Shown piece after piece: positions 11,033-21,251 of a DNA stretch of 35,043 nt. Numbering within the stretch: the first letter of the stretch is position 1; each line of letters starts with the position of its first letter. Location of the stretch: contig MU864079.1 in the NCBI GenBank assembly GCA_033296885.1, positions 1 through 35,043 of the forward strand. The letters run 5' to 3'. The notes under the pieces are model-generated. The model did no database searches. It saw only the letters and a program-made list of their open reading frames with translations, and was not told the DNA's origin. The translations under genes were made by a program, and so were the position numbers. The DNA comes from Triangularia verruculosa (Eukaryota; Ascomycota; Sordariomycetes; Sordariales; Podosporaceae).

Positions 11033-11722
11033 ATTTGCTTCTTGATTTGGTGTAAAGTGAGAAAAGATGCGGAGCTATTCGGGCTAGGGAATGCCTTGCG
11101 GAGGATGTCCGGACTTTACGCAAGCTGCCATCGGAAGCTCAGAGCGGGGAATGCACATCACCTTACATCAATCACTTCTAGGGATTCAAGACATGCAGAC
11201 TCTGTTGGGCTTAGAGTCGCCGCCCCCTGTGAAGATTCTCACCGAACATAAACGCGAGCCTCTAGTCTAACTCCGGGCCAGTCATATCGGTTCAAGAGTT
11301 GCAAATGTTGTTACCTAGCATACGAAATGGAGGCAAAGGCGACTACGGTCGAGTTTCTAAAGAATCGCCGTCACGCAGCGGCTGGGGCCGGCGACGTCGA
11401 GTCTGCAGAGGTTAGAGTTTGCCCTATCACTCAGAGCGATATGGATGCACTCAGGGCCGTCGCTCAGTGTGTGTCCTCTGTGTCCTGGACAGGGTGCTTG
11501 ACTAATCGAGGAATTGATCACACGATACCATCGGATGGGTACAGCTGCACGGTGTGTTGTGACACGGAAAGCAAGGTACACGTGATGACCTCTCCCCGCC
11601 TTCCATATCTGGCCTCAATGCTCTCTCTTTTGAATCACAACTTTTGAGAGACATCATCTCGCACCCGCGTCCAGAAACACACTTCGAAACCAAAATCAAA
11701 CTCGCCATTCCCGTCCTGCCAC
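11033..11722. promoter_or_regulatory. Divergent promoter interval
   Basis: Separates the leftward flavin-reductase-like gene (ATG at 11032) from the rightward PP2C gene (ATG at 11723), so it must contain both promoters and 5' UTRs. A 106-codon open frame at 11327-11647 has no family resemblance and is not called. No clear TATA box was found. Confidence 0.5.
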
Positions 11723-13183
11723 ATGTCGCTTCTCCGGGTGGCTCGGCCGGGCCTTGGTCGCGTGATGTCCAACTCTGTCTCACGCAGACAGGTCAGAACC
11801 ATCTCCCACGCCAATAGCTCCCCAAAGCCCACCGTTTCCAGTTCTAGCAAAGCAGCAAGGCTCACTGCGGCTGCCGGCATAGTCAGCGCGCCATGCCTTT
11901 GGTGGTTGCTGACGCCTAGTGACGAGGCCCCCCGCTACAGCAATATTCCAGCCGAGCGTTTTGTCGTTGAGACTGGCCCCTCCCAAGAAGAAGTGACACA
12001 AATTCTATCCAAAAACTCATATTCGTTTCGGATCCGAGGCGTGCCCGGAGTCAGCAGGTACGACGGTGCTCAGCTGGCTGCCAATAATCCATGCGAAGAC
12101 CGCGCCACTCACGGCAGCTTCCCCTCGCCATGGGACGACGGCAGTGAGTGGATGGCCTGGGGCGTCTTTGATGGGCACTCGGGCTGGGTGACAGCAGATT
12201 TGCTCGAGAAGCAACTCCTGTCGTTTGTCCGGCGTTTCCTTGGTCAAGCCAAGCCCAACACCGCTGCGCAGAAAGTCGTCCCCGACGAAATGGTTCAGTC
12301 TGCCGTCAAAAAGGGATTCTTGAGCCTTGATGACGCGATACTCAAGACAGCTGCGGATGTTGCTGAAAGCAAGGAACCGCTGCAGGACAAGGTGAAGAAA
12401 TTGGCCGTCGCCTATGCTGGTTCATGTGCGTTGCTTTCAATCTTCGACCCTGCCACAAGCACACTGCACGTGGCTTGTACTGGTGACTCAAGAGCCGTGC
12501 TCGCGCAACAGGGCGAAGAGGGGCAGTGGGAGATGATGTTCATAACGAAGGACCAGGAGGGAAAGAATGAGGAAGAGGCCGAGAGGATAAGAAAGGAACA
12601 CCCCGGCGAAGAGAAGGTGGTTGAAGGCGGGCGAGTTCTCGGCATGATGGCGACGCGCGTGTTTGGTGATGCCCGGTGGAAGTGGCCGCTGGAACTACAA
12701 CGGGAATTTTCGAAGAGGTTCTACGGCGACTCACCCCTGACGCCAAGGTACGAGTTCAAAACGCCGCCGTACCTGACAGCTGAGCCTGTTGTGACATCTA
12801 TCAAGGTTGATCGAAGCAAACCCTCTTTTTTGATCATGGCAACAGACGGCTTTTGGTACTATGTTTCTACCAAGCAGGCTGTTGACCTCACCGGCCAATG
12901 GTTGGATACCATGCAGGCGGTGAGTGATAGAAGGAGAGCCAGCACCACTTTACAGCCGACCTACGAGCCGTTTGACTTTAGCCACTTCGAGAAGGGAGTG
13001 CGGTGGAGGGATGTGGAGGGGAGAACAACAGTCGAGGACAAGAATATCGCCGTGCACTTGATGCGCAATGCCGTTGGTGGAAACCATCGCGAGCTGGTAG
13101 CAGGACGGCTAGCTTTTACCGCTCCAAATGCCCGGCGCAGACGAGATGATATTACCGTACAGGTCGTTCTTTTTAACACCTAG
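11723..13183 (+). CDS. Mitochondrial PP2C-type Ser/Thr phosphatase (Ptc5/pyruvate dehydrogenase phosphatase-like)
   Basis: Single exon, 486 residues. PP2C enzymes are Mn2+/Mg2+-dependent phosphatases. Metal-ligand motifs are present: EDR with Asp126, FDGHSGW with Asp150, the TGDSRAVLA strand, MATDGFW with Asp375, and RRDDITVQ with Asp475/476. The N-terminus is rich in Arg, Ser and Ala without acids (a classic matrix presequence) and is followed at about residues 44-64 by a hydrophobic stretch (AARLTAAAGIVSAPCLWWLL). Presequence plus hydrophobic sorting segment is the layout known for yeast Ptc5, the mitochondrial phosphatase acting on pyruvate dehydrogenase E1-alpha, so this is the likely orthologue group (inference). 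The C-terminus (LFNT) is not a PTS1 peroxisome signal. The stop codon TAG lies inside a copy of the dispersed CTAGGTAGGTAG motif. Confidence 0.9.
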   Translation: MSLLRVARPGLGRVMSNSVSRRQVRTISHANSSPKPTVSSSSKAARLTAAAGIVSAPCLWWLLTPSDEAPRYSNIPAERFVVETGPSQEEVTQILSKNSYSFRIRGVPGVSRYDGAQLAANNPCEDRATHGSFPSPWDDGSEWMAWGVFDGHSGWVTADLLEKQLLSFVRRFLGQAKPNTAAQKVVPDEMVQSAVKKGFLSLDDAILKTAADVAESKEPLQDKVKKLAVAYAGSCALLSIFDPATSTLHVACTGDSRAVLAQQGEEGQWEMMFITKDQEGKNEEEAERIRKEHPGEEKVVEGGRVLGMMATRVFGDARWKWPLELQREFSKRFYGDSPLTPRYEFKTPPYLTAEPVVTSIKVDRSKPSFLIMATDGFWYYVSTKQAVDLTGQWLDTMQAVSDRRRASTTLQPTYEPFDFSHFEKGVRWRDVEGRTTVEDKNIAVHLMRNAVGGNHRELVAGRLAFTAPNARRRRDDITVQVVLFNT

Positions 13184-13950
13184 GTAGGTAGCGTTGGCCC
13201 AAGCGGAACTGAGGTACCATGCCGACTGCTGCCAGAAACTCGCGGCAAAGGAGACCACGCCTCGCAATTCACACATACAGAGCTTGGAGGACACATAGTT
13301 TTCCATGGTGAAGGGAGAATAGTGTGTATTAGTAGCCTGAAATAGATGTCGTAGGTAGGTAGCCAGCAAGAAGCGTTTTGAAGCTCACAGGCTTTGTCAT
13401 CCCATCCCTTGTGTATAGGTACCATGTTATCTTTGCGTTTGCGCCACCGTGTCAAACACATACGTAGATCGAGTCTTGTGGCAGCACTCGTCTGATTGAG
13501 AGTTTCCGCAAGTGACTGCCTCGATACGCGACCTGTATTCTCGCTCCGCTCCTCCAGACCACATCTCAATTTCTGACACAAACGCCTGCCTTGCATTCTC
13601 ACCGTATGTCTGAACTTGGTTACACTGATACTGACCGGCCATACTGAGTGGCTTGAACGCAGTTGGTGGCGGGTGTCATAGGGTGTTCAACTTCGGTTCC
13701 ACCGACACGGCTATAGGTATGTATATATGTCTGTGTCTTGGGTGCCCTGGGCTTGCTGGTCCTGCGAATTCCATTCTCAACAGCAAGAAAACCTTCCTCA
13801 TACCCTAAAGCAAATATTTTATCAACAAAACCAATACCACAGAACACCTACCTGGGTAAGCTCTTTTTCTTCATGTCCTCAGCAGCCCGCTACCGTCACG
13901 AAGATATACAGAGTATTCGGAGGCACCTAACCAGAGCTGCAACTTGGATC

Positions 13951-14094
13951 ATGTCCGATTCGACTCCTAATGGCACCGGGCCAGTTCCAGACGGGACCCG
14001 GGAGGGTGCTCCTTCACCCAGCCCGTCCCCTCCCGGCCCGCCCGGCACTCCAGCACCCGGCACTCCAGCAGAGCCCACGACGAACGGAGCTTGA
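13951..14094 (+). CDS. Possible small Pro/Gly/Ser/Thr-rich ORF (47 aa)
   Basis: ATG to TGA encodes a short polypeptide dominated by Pro, Gly, Ser, Thr and Ala, with an internal repeat (PGTPA twice). The same frame is open upstream to 13738, and a possible donor (GGTAAGC at about 13854) lies 5' of it, so it could be a last exon. There is no homologue I recognise. Composition alone could produce this frame by chance. Confidence 0.15.
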   Translation: MSDSTPNGTGPVPDGTREGAPSPSPSPPGPPGTPAPGTPAEPTTNGA

Positions 14095-14626
14095 CATCCA
14101 GGAGGATGACAACTCTGGCGACGAGAGCACATGCAGCAGTATCTTGGTGACTGGCTATTGGGGATAGAGCAGCTGGCTGCTTCATTTTTGGCGAATTTTG
14201 TTGTAAAGGGGAGACAGTCAAGTCTTGAAATGAAGGCTACCTAGATAGGTATCTAGTTGGTTAACTGAGCAAGGTTCATTGTCATCAAGTTGCGGAGATT
14301 GCATCACCTTCATGTTGCCACGGCTTCAACTACCTTACCTAGGTAGGTATCCACAGCTTCAAGTTGAGCCATATTACCTCGCCAAAGTTGAACAGGATGA
14401 GCGCTGCGGTGGCAATAGCTTGAATTAATAGCAGTTTGGTAAAGGTTGTGTGACCTGGCTGTAAATACCAGCGGCAACATGCCGACCGTGCTGATGTAGG
14501 GCGTGCGCTTTGGACGGGGTGATGATGGCGGTGGTGGTGCCGTGATGTTGAAGGGGAAGGAAAGACGGGGACGTGATGAGGCGATAGGGCTGAATATGTA
14601 TGCACTAGGGGACGATGGATACGGAT

Positions 14627-14632
14627 ACGCGT
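14627..14632. promoter_or_regulatory. ACGCGT (MCB-like) site within ATACGCGTATAAC
   Basis: ACGCGT is the core recognised by MBF (Mbp1/Swi6) in yeasts. The longer 13-nt string ATACGCGTATAAC recurs at 14897-14909. It lies about 700 nt upstream of the RTA1 ATG. The function is inferred only from the motif. Confidence 0.3.
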
Positions 14633-14895
14633 ATAACCAAATCCGTGCGTGCAAGCATTTTGTTGGTGCAGGGGCTGCGCCCCCCTTTATGTCCCCTTGA
14701 CCCACATCAGGCTGAGCACAACACCAAATGAGATGCGTCAAAGCAAGCATTCACCATGCGGTTGCATCCGCGATCCAACGTCCGGAACGCGTCTCTTTGG
14801 TCCATTCCGAGCTGTCGGTAAACCATAAGATGGGAAAGTGCCCCCGATAAGGTGATCCCAGTTCCTGGTCGTTACCCAACCTACCCACAACTTTC

Positions 14896-14907
14896 TATAC
14901 GCGTATA
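14896..14907. promoter_or_regulatory. 12-nt perfect palindrome TATACGCGTATA
   Basis: Palindromic ACGCGT-centred site about 425 nt upstream of the RTA1 start. A further plain ACGCGT sits at 14787-14792, giving three in 280 nt. It may be an operator for a dimeric or MBF-type factor. Confidence 0.35.
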
Positions 14908-15331
14908 ACGGTTGAGGGGCCCCCAAACCTGGTTGATTCGGTTATCGATTCCGCATTTTGAAGGTGGCTATGTTGAGGGCTGTTTGCATTGGAATACAGC
15001 AATACGTGGACACGTAACCCACAGCCTGGCTGGTTTCTGTCATGCAAGACGGTGGAGGATGCGCGTACATGGGTGGGGGATGGGCAAGAACCCAGAATAT
15101 ATACACCGGCCCAAGACTGGTCTTGAGAGCCCATTATGTTTTCATATCTCAAAATCTCTTAGATTCAAAACATTCGGCATCCTTGATCCTCTTCGCCTGA
15201 TAATTCTGTCACTTCTGGGAATCGACATCAGTAGCAGTTTGATTCCAGCACAAGCCCCCCCCCAAATTCCCTTGGTCGGAAGTGTTACGACAACCACTCC
15301 TCGCTCTCTTCGACGCAATTCCGCCGGAAGC

Positions 15332-16422
15332 ATGGCCGAGGAAGCTGGAGGGCAAGTTCCAGAGTACAGGTTGTACGACTACGACCCCAACTTACCAGCC
15401 AATGCCGTACTCGCCGTCCTATTCTCGCTCGTCACCATCGGCCAGTTCTACCTCTTGATTCGCAAGAGGACATGGTACTTCCTTGCTTTCGCAATAGCCT
15501 GTTTGTGTAAGTCCGATCCGTACTACTGTCTCACACAAGGCCCGGCATTGTTTTACCAGGCGCATGTGCTTATTCGAAGAACAGTTGAAGCAGTAGGGTA
15601 CGCCGCCCGATGCGTGGCCGTCAACGAAGCTCCGCATTTCACGCTCACCCCGTTCTTGATACAAACGCTCTGCATTCTACTCGCGCCGGCGCTGATGGCG
15701 GCGTCCATCTATATGGTTCTTGGGAGATTGATCAGACTGCTGGATGCACACGAGTATGCGATTGTGCGGACAAACTGGTTGACCAAGATATTTGTCGTGG
15801 GAGATGTGTTGAGTTTCATGACACAAAGCGCTGGTATGTTGCGGGTCGTGTGTGGTATCCTGGCTCATGGAGGTTACAAGCTAACAAATGGCGATGCGTA
15901 GGTGGAGGAATGATGGCGCAGGCCAAGGACCCGGATGCCATGAAGCGAGCTGAAGGGATTGTACTCGGCGGTCTTGCGGTTCAGATCGTTTTCTTCGGCA
16001 TGTTCATCGTCACGACCATCATCTTCCACATAAGAATCTTGAAGCGGCCAACCGAGAGGAGCTTTAGGGTGGAGGCGCCGTGGAGGCAATTGATTTTGGC
16101 GCTCTACATCAGCTCGGTGCTGATCATGGTCAGATCCATCTTCAGAATGATCGAGTTCGGGGCAGGAAAACAAAGCATCTTGATGCAGAAGGAAGTCTTT
16201 TTGCTGGCCCTCGATGGAGCGCTGATGTTCTTGGTCGGAGTTGTGTTTTTGTGGAAGTTTCCTGGTGATGTTCTGGTGGGATACAAGCAGGTCTGGCAGA
16301 CGACAGATGAAGAGACGTTGGGGAGCCGAGCCGAGGGGATTCCCATGGTGGCCGGGGGCAAGACCGCATATCAGGGGGTTGCAGGCGGCGATTTTGGGCG
16401 ATATTCGACTTCAGTCCGGTGA
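15332..16422 (+). CDS. RTA1-family lipid-translocating exporter-like membrane protein
   Basis: Three exons, 15332-15506, 15585-15833 and 15902-16422, join to 314 residues. Intron 1 (78 nt) is GTAAGT...ACAG; intron 2 (68 nt) is GTATGT...GTAG with a GCTAAC branch site. The spliced product has the family layout: Y-D-Y-D-P-N-L near the start, LFEAVGYAAR across the first junction, LAPALMAASIYMVLGRLI in the third hydrophobic segment, and GDVLSFMTQSAGGGMMA across the second junction. About seven membrane helices are expected and the C-tail is polar. RTA1/RSB1-like proteins are fungal-specific plasma-membrane proteins linked in yeast to 7-aminocholesterol resistance and sphingoid-base efflux; the biochemical role here is unproven. 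The ATG at 15332 fits the family start although the frame is open further upstream. Confidence 0.92.
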
Positions 16423-17193
16423 AGAAGATTGACTTGCATGTGTTATCCTCTGGGCCAAGTTGGAATTTTTCCTTTGTTTCTTTCGGTAGAGGGCGTTGAT
16501 CTTTTTCGGTATAGAGTCGCGGAATGATACGATTGTTTTCTCCATCTCGAATTGCCAAGTATATGGCCTACCCAGCTTCTGGAAAGCGTGAGACAAAAGC
16601 AGTGGGCAACAAGAGACGGACTGGGACAGCTGCAAGGCGGTGAAGCACTTGGCTCAACGTCTCACTCAAGCTCGGTTTCTGCCAATCTTATCAGCGACGG
16701 ATGAGGATAAGAGGGGCTGAGCGAGCGAGCAGGCAGCCACAGAGTCGCTGCGCACTACTCGACGTAACTGAAAGACAGGAATACCCTGAGGTGAAAAGTC
16801 TCGAGATGGAAGGATCCAAATCAATGAATGCTGCTGCCAAACAGGACTCGGATGTTCCGATCGATATCGAAGAAAGCAGACGCATATAACAGTACCCCCG
16901 CACTCCCTGAAAAAAGTTTGGACCCCTCTTTCGCGGTGCCTGGGCTGCCCCGCACTCGATGCTCCCGCGCTAAGCAATCTCTTATCAGTTCCACACTGAA
17001 AATAGTAGAAAATCTGATTTTTTTTTTTCGTCGTCGGTGGTGGCCCAGGACCTTCCCTCCTCCTTCCCAAAAAAGCCATTCACTGCCATCGTCCCTTTTC
17101 TTTTTATTCCCCTTCGCCCTCCTTCTGTTTTCTTGATACCCATTTCCCTTGCATTTCCCTTTCTTGTTTTGTTTGTCACTGCCTGGCTGCACC
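16423..17193. promoter_or_regulatory. Spacer with pyrimidine-rich leader of KAP123
   Basis: Contains the 3' flank of the RTA1 gene and the promoter/5' UTR of KAP123. The last 160 nt before the ATG are strongly C/T-rich (about 17018-17028 T run and 17070-17180 CT-rich), a typical architecture for highly expressed TATA-less fungal housekeeping genes. No other gene is seen. Confidence 0.55.
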
Positions 17194-20100
17194 ATGGACA
17201 AGCAAACACTGGCGAACCTCCTCGTGGAGTCGCAAGTCCGTAAGTGTTACCCCGCTGCCTCCCCTCGGGTACACAGCTTCGTGTTTGTTCGACTGCTAAC
17301 AAGAAGCTCGCTCAACAGCCGATACCCAGAGAGTCAAGGCCGTCACGGCTGAGCTCCAAAAGAACTACTTCACAAACCCCCAGTCGCTCCTGCTCCTGAT
17401 CGAGATCGTCGCGACACACGAGGACCCAAATGTTAGACAGCTTGCTTCCGTCCAGGCCGCCCGCCTGGCGGTCAAGCACTGGGAGAAGGTCGCCAATGAG
17501 CAGAAGGGCGCCGTCCGCGAGCACCTCGTGCAGGCTGTCATGAGAGAGCAGGTCCCCAGGGCCCGCCACGCCGAGTCCCGTCTGGTTGCCGCCATCGCTG
17601 CCCTGGACCTTGAGGATGGTCAGTGGCCCGACTTGGTGCCTTCTCTCCTCAACTTGGGTGCCAGTGCCGAGGTCTCACAGCGCGAGATTGGCTCCTTTAT
17701 CATCATGAGCGTTCTCGAGGAGAACCCCGTCGCTTTTGGCGACGACATGGCCAAGTTGCTCGACCTGTTCGGCCAGACTCTGCGCGACCCAGCCAGCGCC
17801 GAGGTGCGCATCAACAGCATGATGTCGATCGGCGCTATGCTCATGCTCTTCGAGCCTCTCGAGGACGAGGAGAACGTTGCCAAGCTTCAGACCCTTATCC
17901 CCGCCATGGTGGATGTGCTCAAGGACGCCGTCACCGCCCAGGACGACGAAAAGACCACCAACGCCTTCGAGGTCTTCCAGCAATTCCTGGCCTATGAGTC
18001 TGCTTTGCTCGGTAACTACCTCAAGGACTTGGTCCAGTTTATGATCGACCTGGCCGCCAACAAGCAGGCCGACGATGACGTTCGTTCGCAAGCCATCTCC
18101 TTCCTCGTCCAGACAGTTCGGTACCGCCGCATGAAGATTCAGGGCATGAAGGGAATGGGCGAGCAGCTTACACAGAAGAGCTTGTTGATCCTCACCGAGA
18201 TCGACGATGACGAGGATGAGGATGAGATGTCGCCTGCGCGGTCCGCCCTGTCCCTGCTCGACTCGCTCTCCAGTGACCTCCCTCCCCGCCAGGTCATTGT
18301 GCCTCTCCTTGATGCCCTGCCGCTGTTCGCCGGCCATGCCGAGGCTGGATACAGAAAGGCCGGTGTCCTGGCCCTTGGCAATGTGGTTGAGGGTTCTCCC
18401 GATTTCGTCGCCTCTCAAATCAAGTCTATCATGCCCTCGGTCATCACCCTTCTCAACGACAGCGATGTCGGCGTCCGTCACACTGCTCTGATCGGCCTTG
18501 CCCATCTCGCTGACGAGATCGCTGAGGAGCTCGCTCCCTTCAACGAAGCCATCATGACGGGCCTGGTCAAGAACCTGCAGGCTGCCACCACACCAACCGC
18601 CGATGAGGGTCTGGCCAAGAAGAACATCGAGATCATTCGGTCAGTTTGCGGTGCTCTCGACGCCATGTCTGATGCTCTCGAGTCGGAGTTCATGAAGCAG
18701 TACGCCGGTGAGCTTATCAACCTCATTGGCGGTCTCGTCAACCACGACAACCACAAGGTCAAGATTGCCGCCTCTGGTGCCCTTGGTGCTATCGCCGAGT
18801 CGCTGAGCACCGATTTCAAGCCTTATTTCGACACTATTGTCCGCGCTCTTGCCCCCTACCTCCAGATCAAGGACTCTGAGGATGACTTGGCTGTGCGCAG
18901 CGGTGTTCTCGATGCCATGGCCCGCATTGCCGTTGCCGTGGGAGCCGAGGCTTTCCAGCCCTACGTCGTGGACATCATGGCCTCCAGCCACGAGGCTCTC
19001 AACCTCGACAATACCCGTCTGAGAGAATCCAGCTTCATCTTGTGGAGCAGCCTCGCCAAGGTGTACGAAAAGGAATTCGCGCACTTCCTTCCAGAAGTTT
19101 TCCAGGCTCTTTTCAACAGCCTCCAGTTGGAGGAGGAGGAGATGGTCCTCAGGCTGAGCGAGGAAGAGAAGGGCATTGTTGGCACCAATGACGAGATCAT
19201 TACGGCTGGCAAGAAGATCAAGATCAAGGATGTTGATGAGGAAGAGAGCTTCATGGAGGAAGACGACGACGATGATGAGTGGGATGAGATTGGTATCTCT
19301 CTCGAGGCCCTGGAGAAGGAGGTCGCCATTGAGATCCTCGGCGACATCCTCACCCATGCATGCGGTCCTGCTGAGATTGCTCAGTATCTTGAGAAGTCGG
19401 TTGAGATGGTTGCCCCTCTCGCCGAGCACTCGTACGAGGGCTGTCGCAAGGGTGCTATTTCCACCTTGTGGCGTGCGTACGCCCGGGTTTGGCAGCTTAT
19501 GGAGCAGGAGACTGGCAGCAGCTGGGAACCTGGTCTTCCTTTGAAGCAGACCCCCACTCAGACCATCCTCAAGCTCGGCGAGATTGTCACCAAGGCCACC
19601 AGCGCCATCTGGCAACAAGAAGCTGATCGGTATGTGCTTTCTCTCTTTACCTGCCTATTTCCTTCCATGATGACCACGCTACGTTTAACCCAGCTCACTC
19701 AGACGCATCTAATGCGGATGCTGAGAACGCGTAATATCTACTCCTGATTATTTTTCATCACTTTATATGTTTTAGCAGTTCGAGTTTCACGTCCGAGGCT
19801 AACTTATACCGATCAAGGTCTGTCGTTACTGACATCAACCGCAACATCGCCGCAACCCTCAAGACCTGTGGACCGGCCATCATTGCCGACAATGCCTTCT
19901 TGACCGAGGCCATCACGGCCGTTGGTAGCATCATCACCCGCTCGCACCCTTGCCAACAGGATCTTGGCGATGAGGACGAGGACCAAGAGGTGGAGGGCTC
20001 ATCCGAGTACGACTGGCTTGTTATTGACACGGCCCTTGACGTCGTGATTGGCCTCGCCATTGCGCTCGGCCCCGACTTCAACGAGCTCTGGAAGATCTTT

Positions 20101-20754
20101 GAGAAGCCGATTCTCAAGTTTGCCGGGTCTGAGTCTGAGAACATTGAGAGGTCCACAGGTGTTGGCGTCATTGCCGAGTGCGCTGCCAATATGGGTGAGA
20201 CTGTCACCCCCTACACCGAGAAGCTCCTGAAGCTCCTTCTCAAGCGCCTGTCGGACACGGACCAGGAGACCAAGAGCAACGCTGCGTACGCCGTTGGCCA
20301 GCTCATCTTCAGCTCCAAGGCTTCCAACGTTTACCTTCCCCACTACCAGACCATCTTGCAGAAGCTCGAGCCCATGCTCCAGATCCCAGAGGCTCGCATC
20401 AAGGACAATGCTGCCGGCTGTCTCTGCCGTATGATCATGGCCCATCCTGACCAGGTCCCTCTCCCCCACGTCCTTCCTGCCCTTGTCGGTCTCTTGCCCC
20501 TGAAGGAGGACTACGAGGAGAACGCTCCCGTCTACCAGTGTATCAGCAAGCTGTTCGAGCTCAATGAGCCCACCATTCAGGGGCTTACCGCCCAGCTGGT
20601 CCCCGTATTCGAGGCCGTTCTCAGCCCTCCAGCAGATCAGCTTGACGACGAGACTCGGGATCAAGTTCGCCGCCTGGTTCAGGGGCTCTACAAGCTCAAC
20701 CAGGGTTTGTTCGGCAACAACCCGACTCTGCTGCAGTTGGCTGGTCTCGCTTAG
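17194..20754 (+). CDS. KAP123: Importin beta-4 / karyopherin Kap123
   Basis: Three exons, 17194-17239, 17319-19629 and 19818-20754, give 1097 residues, the usual length for Kap123/importin-4. Intron 1 (79 nt) has GTAAGT...ACAG with a CTGCTAAC branch site. Intron 2 (188 nt) is unusually long: GTATGT...CAAG with GCTAAC 14-20 nt before the acceptor. The protein is HEAT-repeat throughout (for example GVLALGNVVEGS, GVRHTALIGLAHLADEI, GALGAIAESLS). It has two acidic insertions (DDDEDEDEMS near residue 315 and EEDDDDDEWDE near residue 660) and the hallmark DRSVVTDINRNIAATLKTCGPA at the second junction. In yeast Kap123 imports ribosomal proteins and histones H3/H4 through the nuclear pore under Ran control; the same role is inferred here. 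An alternative acceptor at 19778 would add 13 residues in frame. Confidence 0.96.
19663..19750 (+). ncRNA. Possible box C/D snoRNA within KAP123 intron 2
   Basis: The long second intron contains ATGATGA at 19667-19673 (matches the C box consensus RUGAUGA) and CTGA at 19721-19724 and 19744-19747 (D box consensus). Fungal snoRNAs are often intronic. However, no clear terminal stem brackets the boxes and I could not match a guide to rRNA, so this is only a candidate. Confidence 0.2.
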
Positions 20755-21166
20755 AGTGGAAACTTTTGGTGGACGGCGTGATGGGTCGTTGATGCATAGC
20801 GTTGGTATGGGTGGATGTTTTTTTTTCGTGATGGTTTCCATCGTCAGCACAATGTGCTATGAATTTCTGACCTGATGAAATGGGACAAGGAGAGGATTAT
20901 CAGGCGTACAGGTTCGGTGGACACTCTGGGTTATATAAAAGTACAGCCAAGCAGGCATGAATTTGTGTTGAGAATCAAATGTTGAATCTTTGTATCTGTC
21001 TTTTTGAAAGTAAGACTGCGGTCTCTTCTATCCCAGGGTTCGGTTCAGAGAAGATGTATGCGCCCACCGAGCAGATGAGACAAGAAGTAGGCTTAACATC
21101 AAAATATAATGATGTAAGTAAGGATATGGCAAGCAAAAGGTATGTTCAGATCATATGATCTGGGCT
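20755..21166. other. Spacer downstream of KAP123 and of the tRNA
   Basis: 3' UTR and terminator of KAP123. A TATATAAAA string lies at about 20932-20940 but no gene follows it on the plus strand. A T4 tract on the minus strand (AAAA at 21135-21138) is a plausible RNA polymerase III terminator for the tRNA. Confidence 0.5.
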
Positions 21167-21251
21167 TGGACGAGCTGGGAATCGAACCCAGGACCTTTCG
21201 CATACAGATGAGTATGCTAAGCGAACGCTCTACCAACTGAGCCACACGCCC
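21167..21251 (-). tRNA. tRNA-Ala (AGC), with a 12-nt intron
   Basis: Read on the minus strand this folds as a complete cloverleaf of 73 nt after intron removal. Acceptor GGGCGTG pairs with CTCGTCC (one T6:T67 mismatch), D arm is GCTC/GAGC, anticodon stem TTCGC/GCGAA, T arm CTGGG-TTCGATT-CCCAG, and the discriminator base is A. The anticodon loop gives AGC after T33, with a short intron (TACTCATCTGTA) after position 37, the canonical site. A G3:U70 wobble pair is present, the universal identity determinant of alanine tRNA, which confirms the assignment independently of the anticodon. Internal A and B boxes (TGGCTCAGTTGG, GGTTCGATTCC) are intact. CCA is not encoded, as usual for eukaryotes. Confidence 0.95.

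Larger units (their letters stand above)
13184..15331. other. Long spacer between PP2C and RTA1 genes
   Basis: About 2.1 kb without a confident gene. It holds the 3' flank of the PP2C gene, several TAGGTAGGTA-type motifs (13180-13191, 13350-13361, 14238-14254, 14330-14351), one small Pro-rich open frame listed separately, and three ACGCGT sites (14627, 14787, 14899). A leftward 146-codon frame at 14310-14750 is low-complexity and not called. A TATATA at about 15096-15101 could belong to the RTA1 promoter. Confidence 0.5.

Noticed and set aside
11327..11647. 106-codon rightward ORF in the divergent promoter
   Set aside because: No family resemblance and it occupies the interval expected to hold two promoters.
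14310..14750. 146-codon leftward ORF in the PP2C-RTA1 spacer
   Set aside because: Biased low-complexity translation (His/Pro/Ser-rich), no family motif, and a second overlapping frame is equally open. One hydrophobic patch in the overlapping frame (KLLLIQAIATAALILF) is not enough to call a gene.
17675..20850. Long leftward ORFs (276, 325 and 283 codons) opposite KAP123
   Set aside because: Antisense shadows of a GC-rich, codon-biased HEAT-repeat gene; leucine/glutamate-rich with no motif of their own.
20932..20940. TATA box (TATATAAAA) on the plus strand after KAP123
   Set aside because: No plus-strand gene follows; the next features downstream are on the minus strand.
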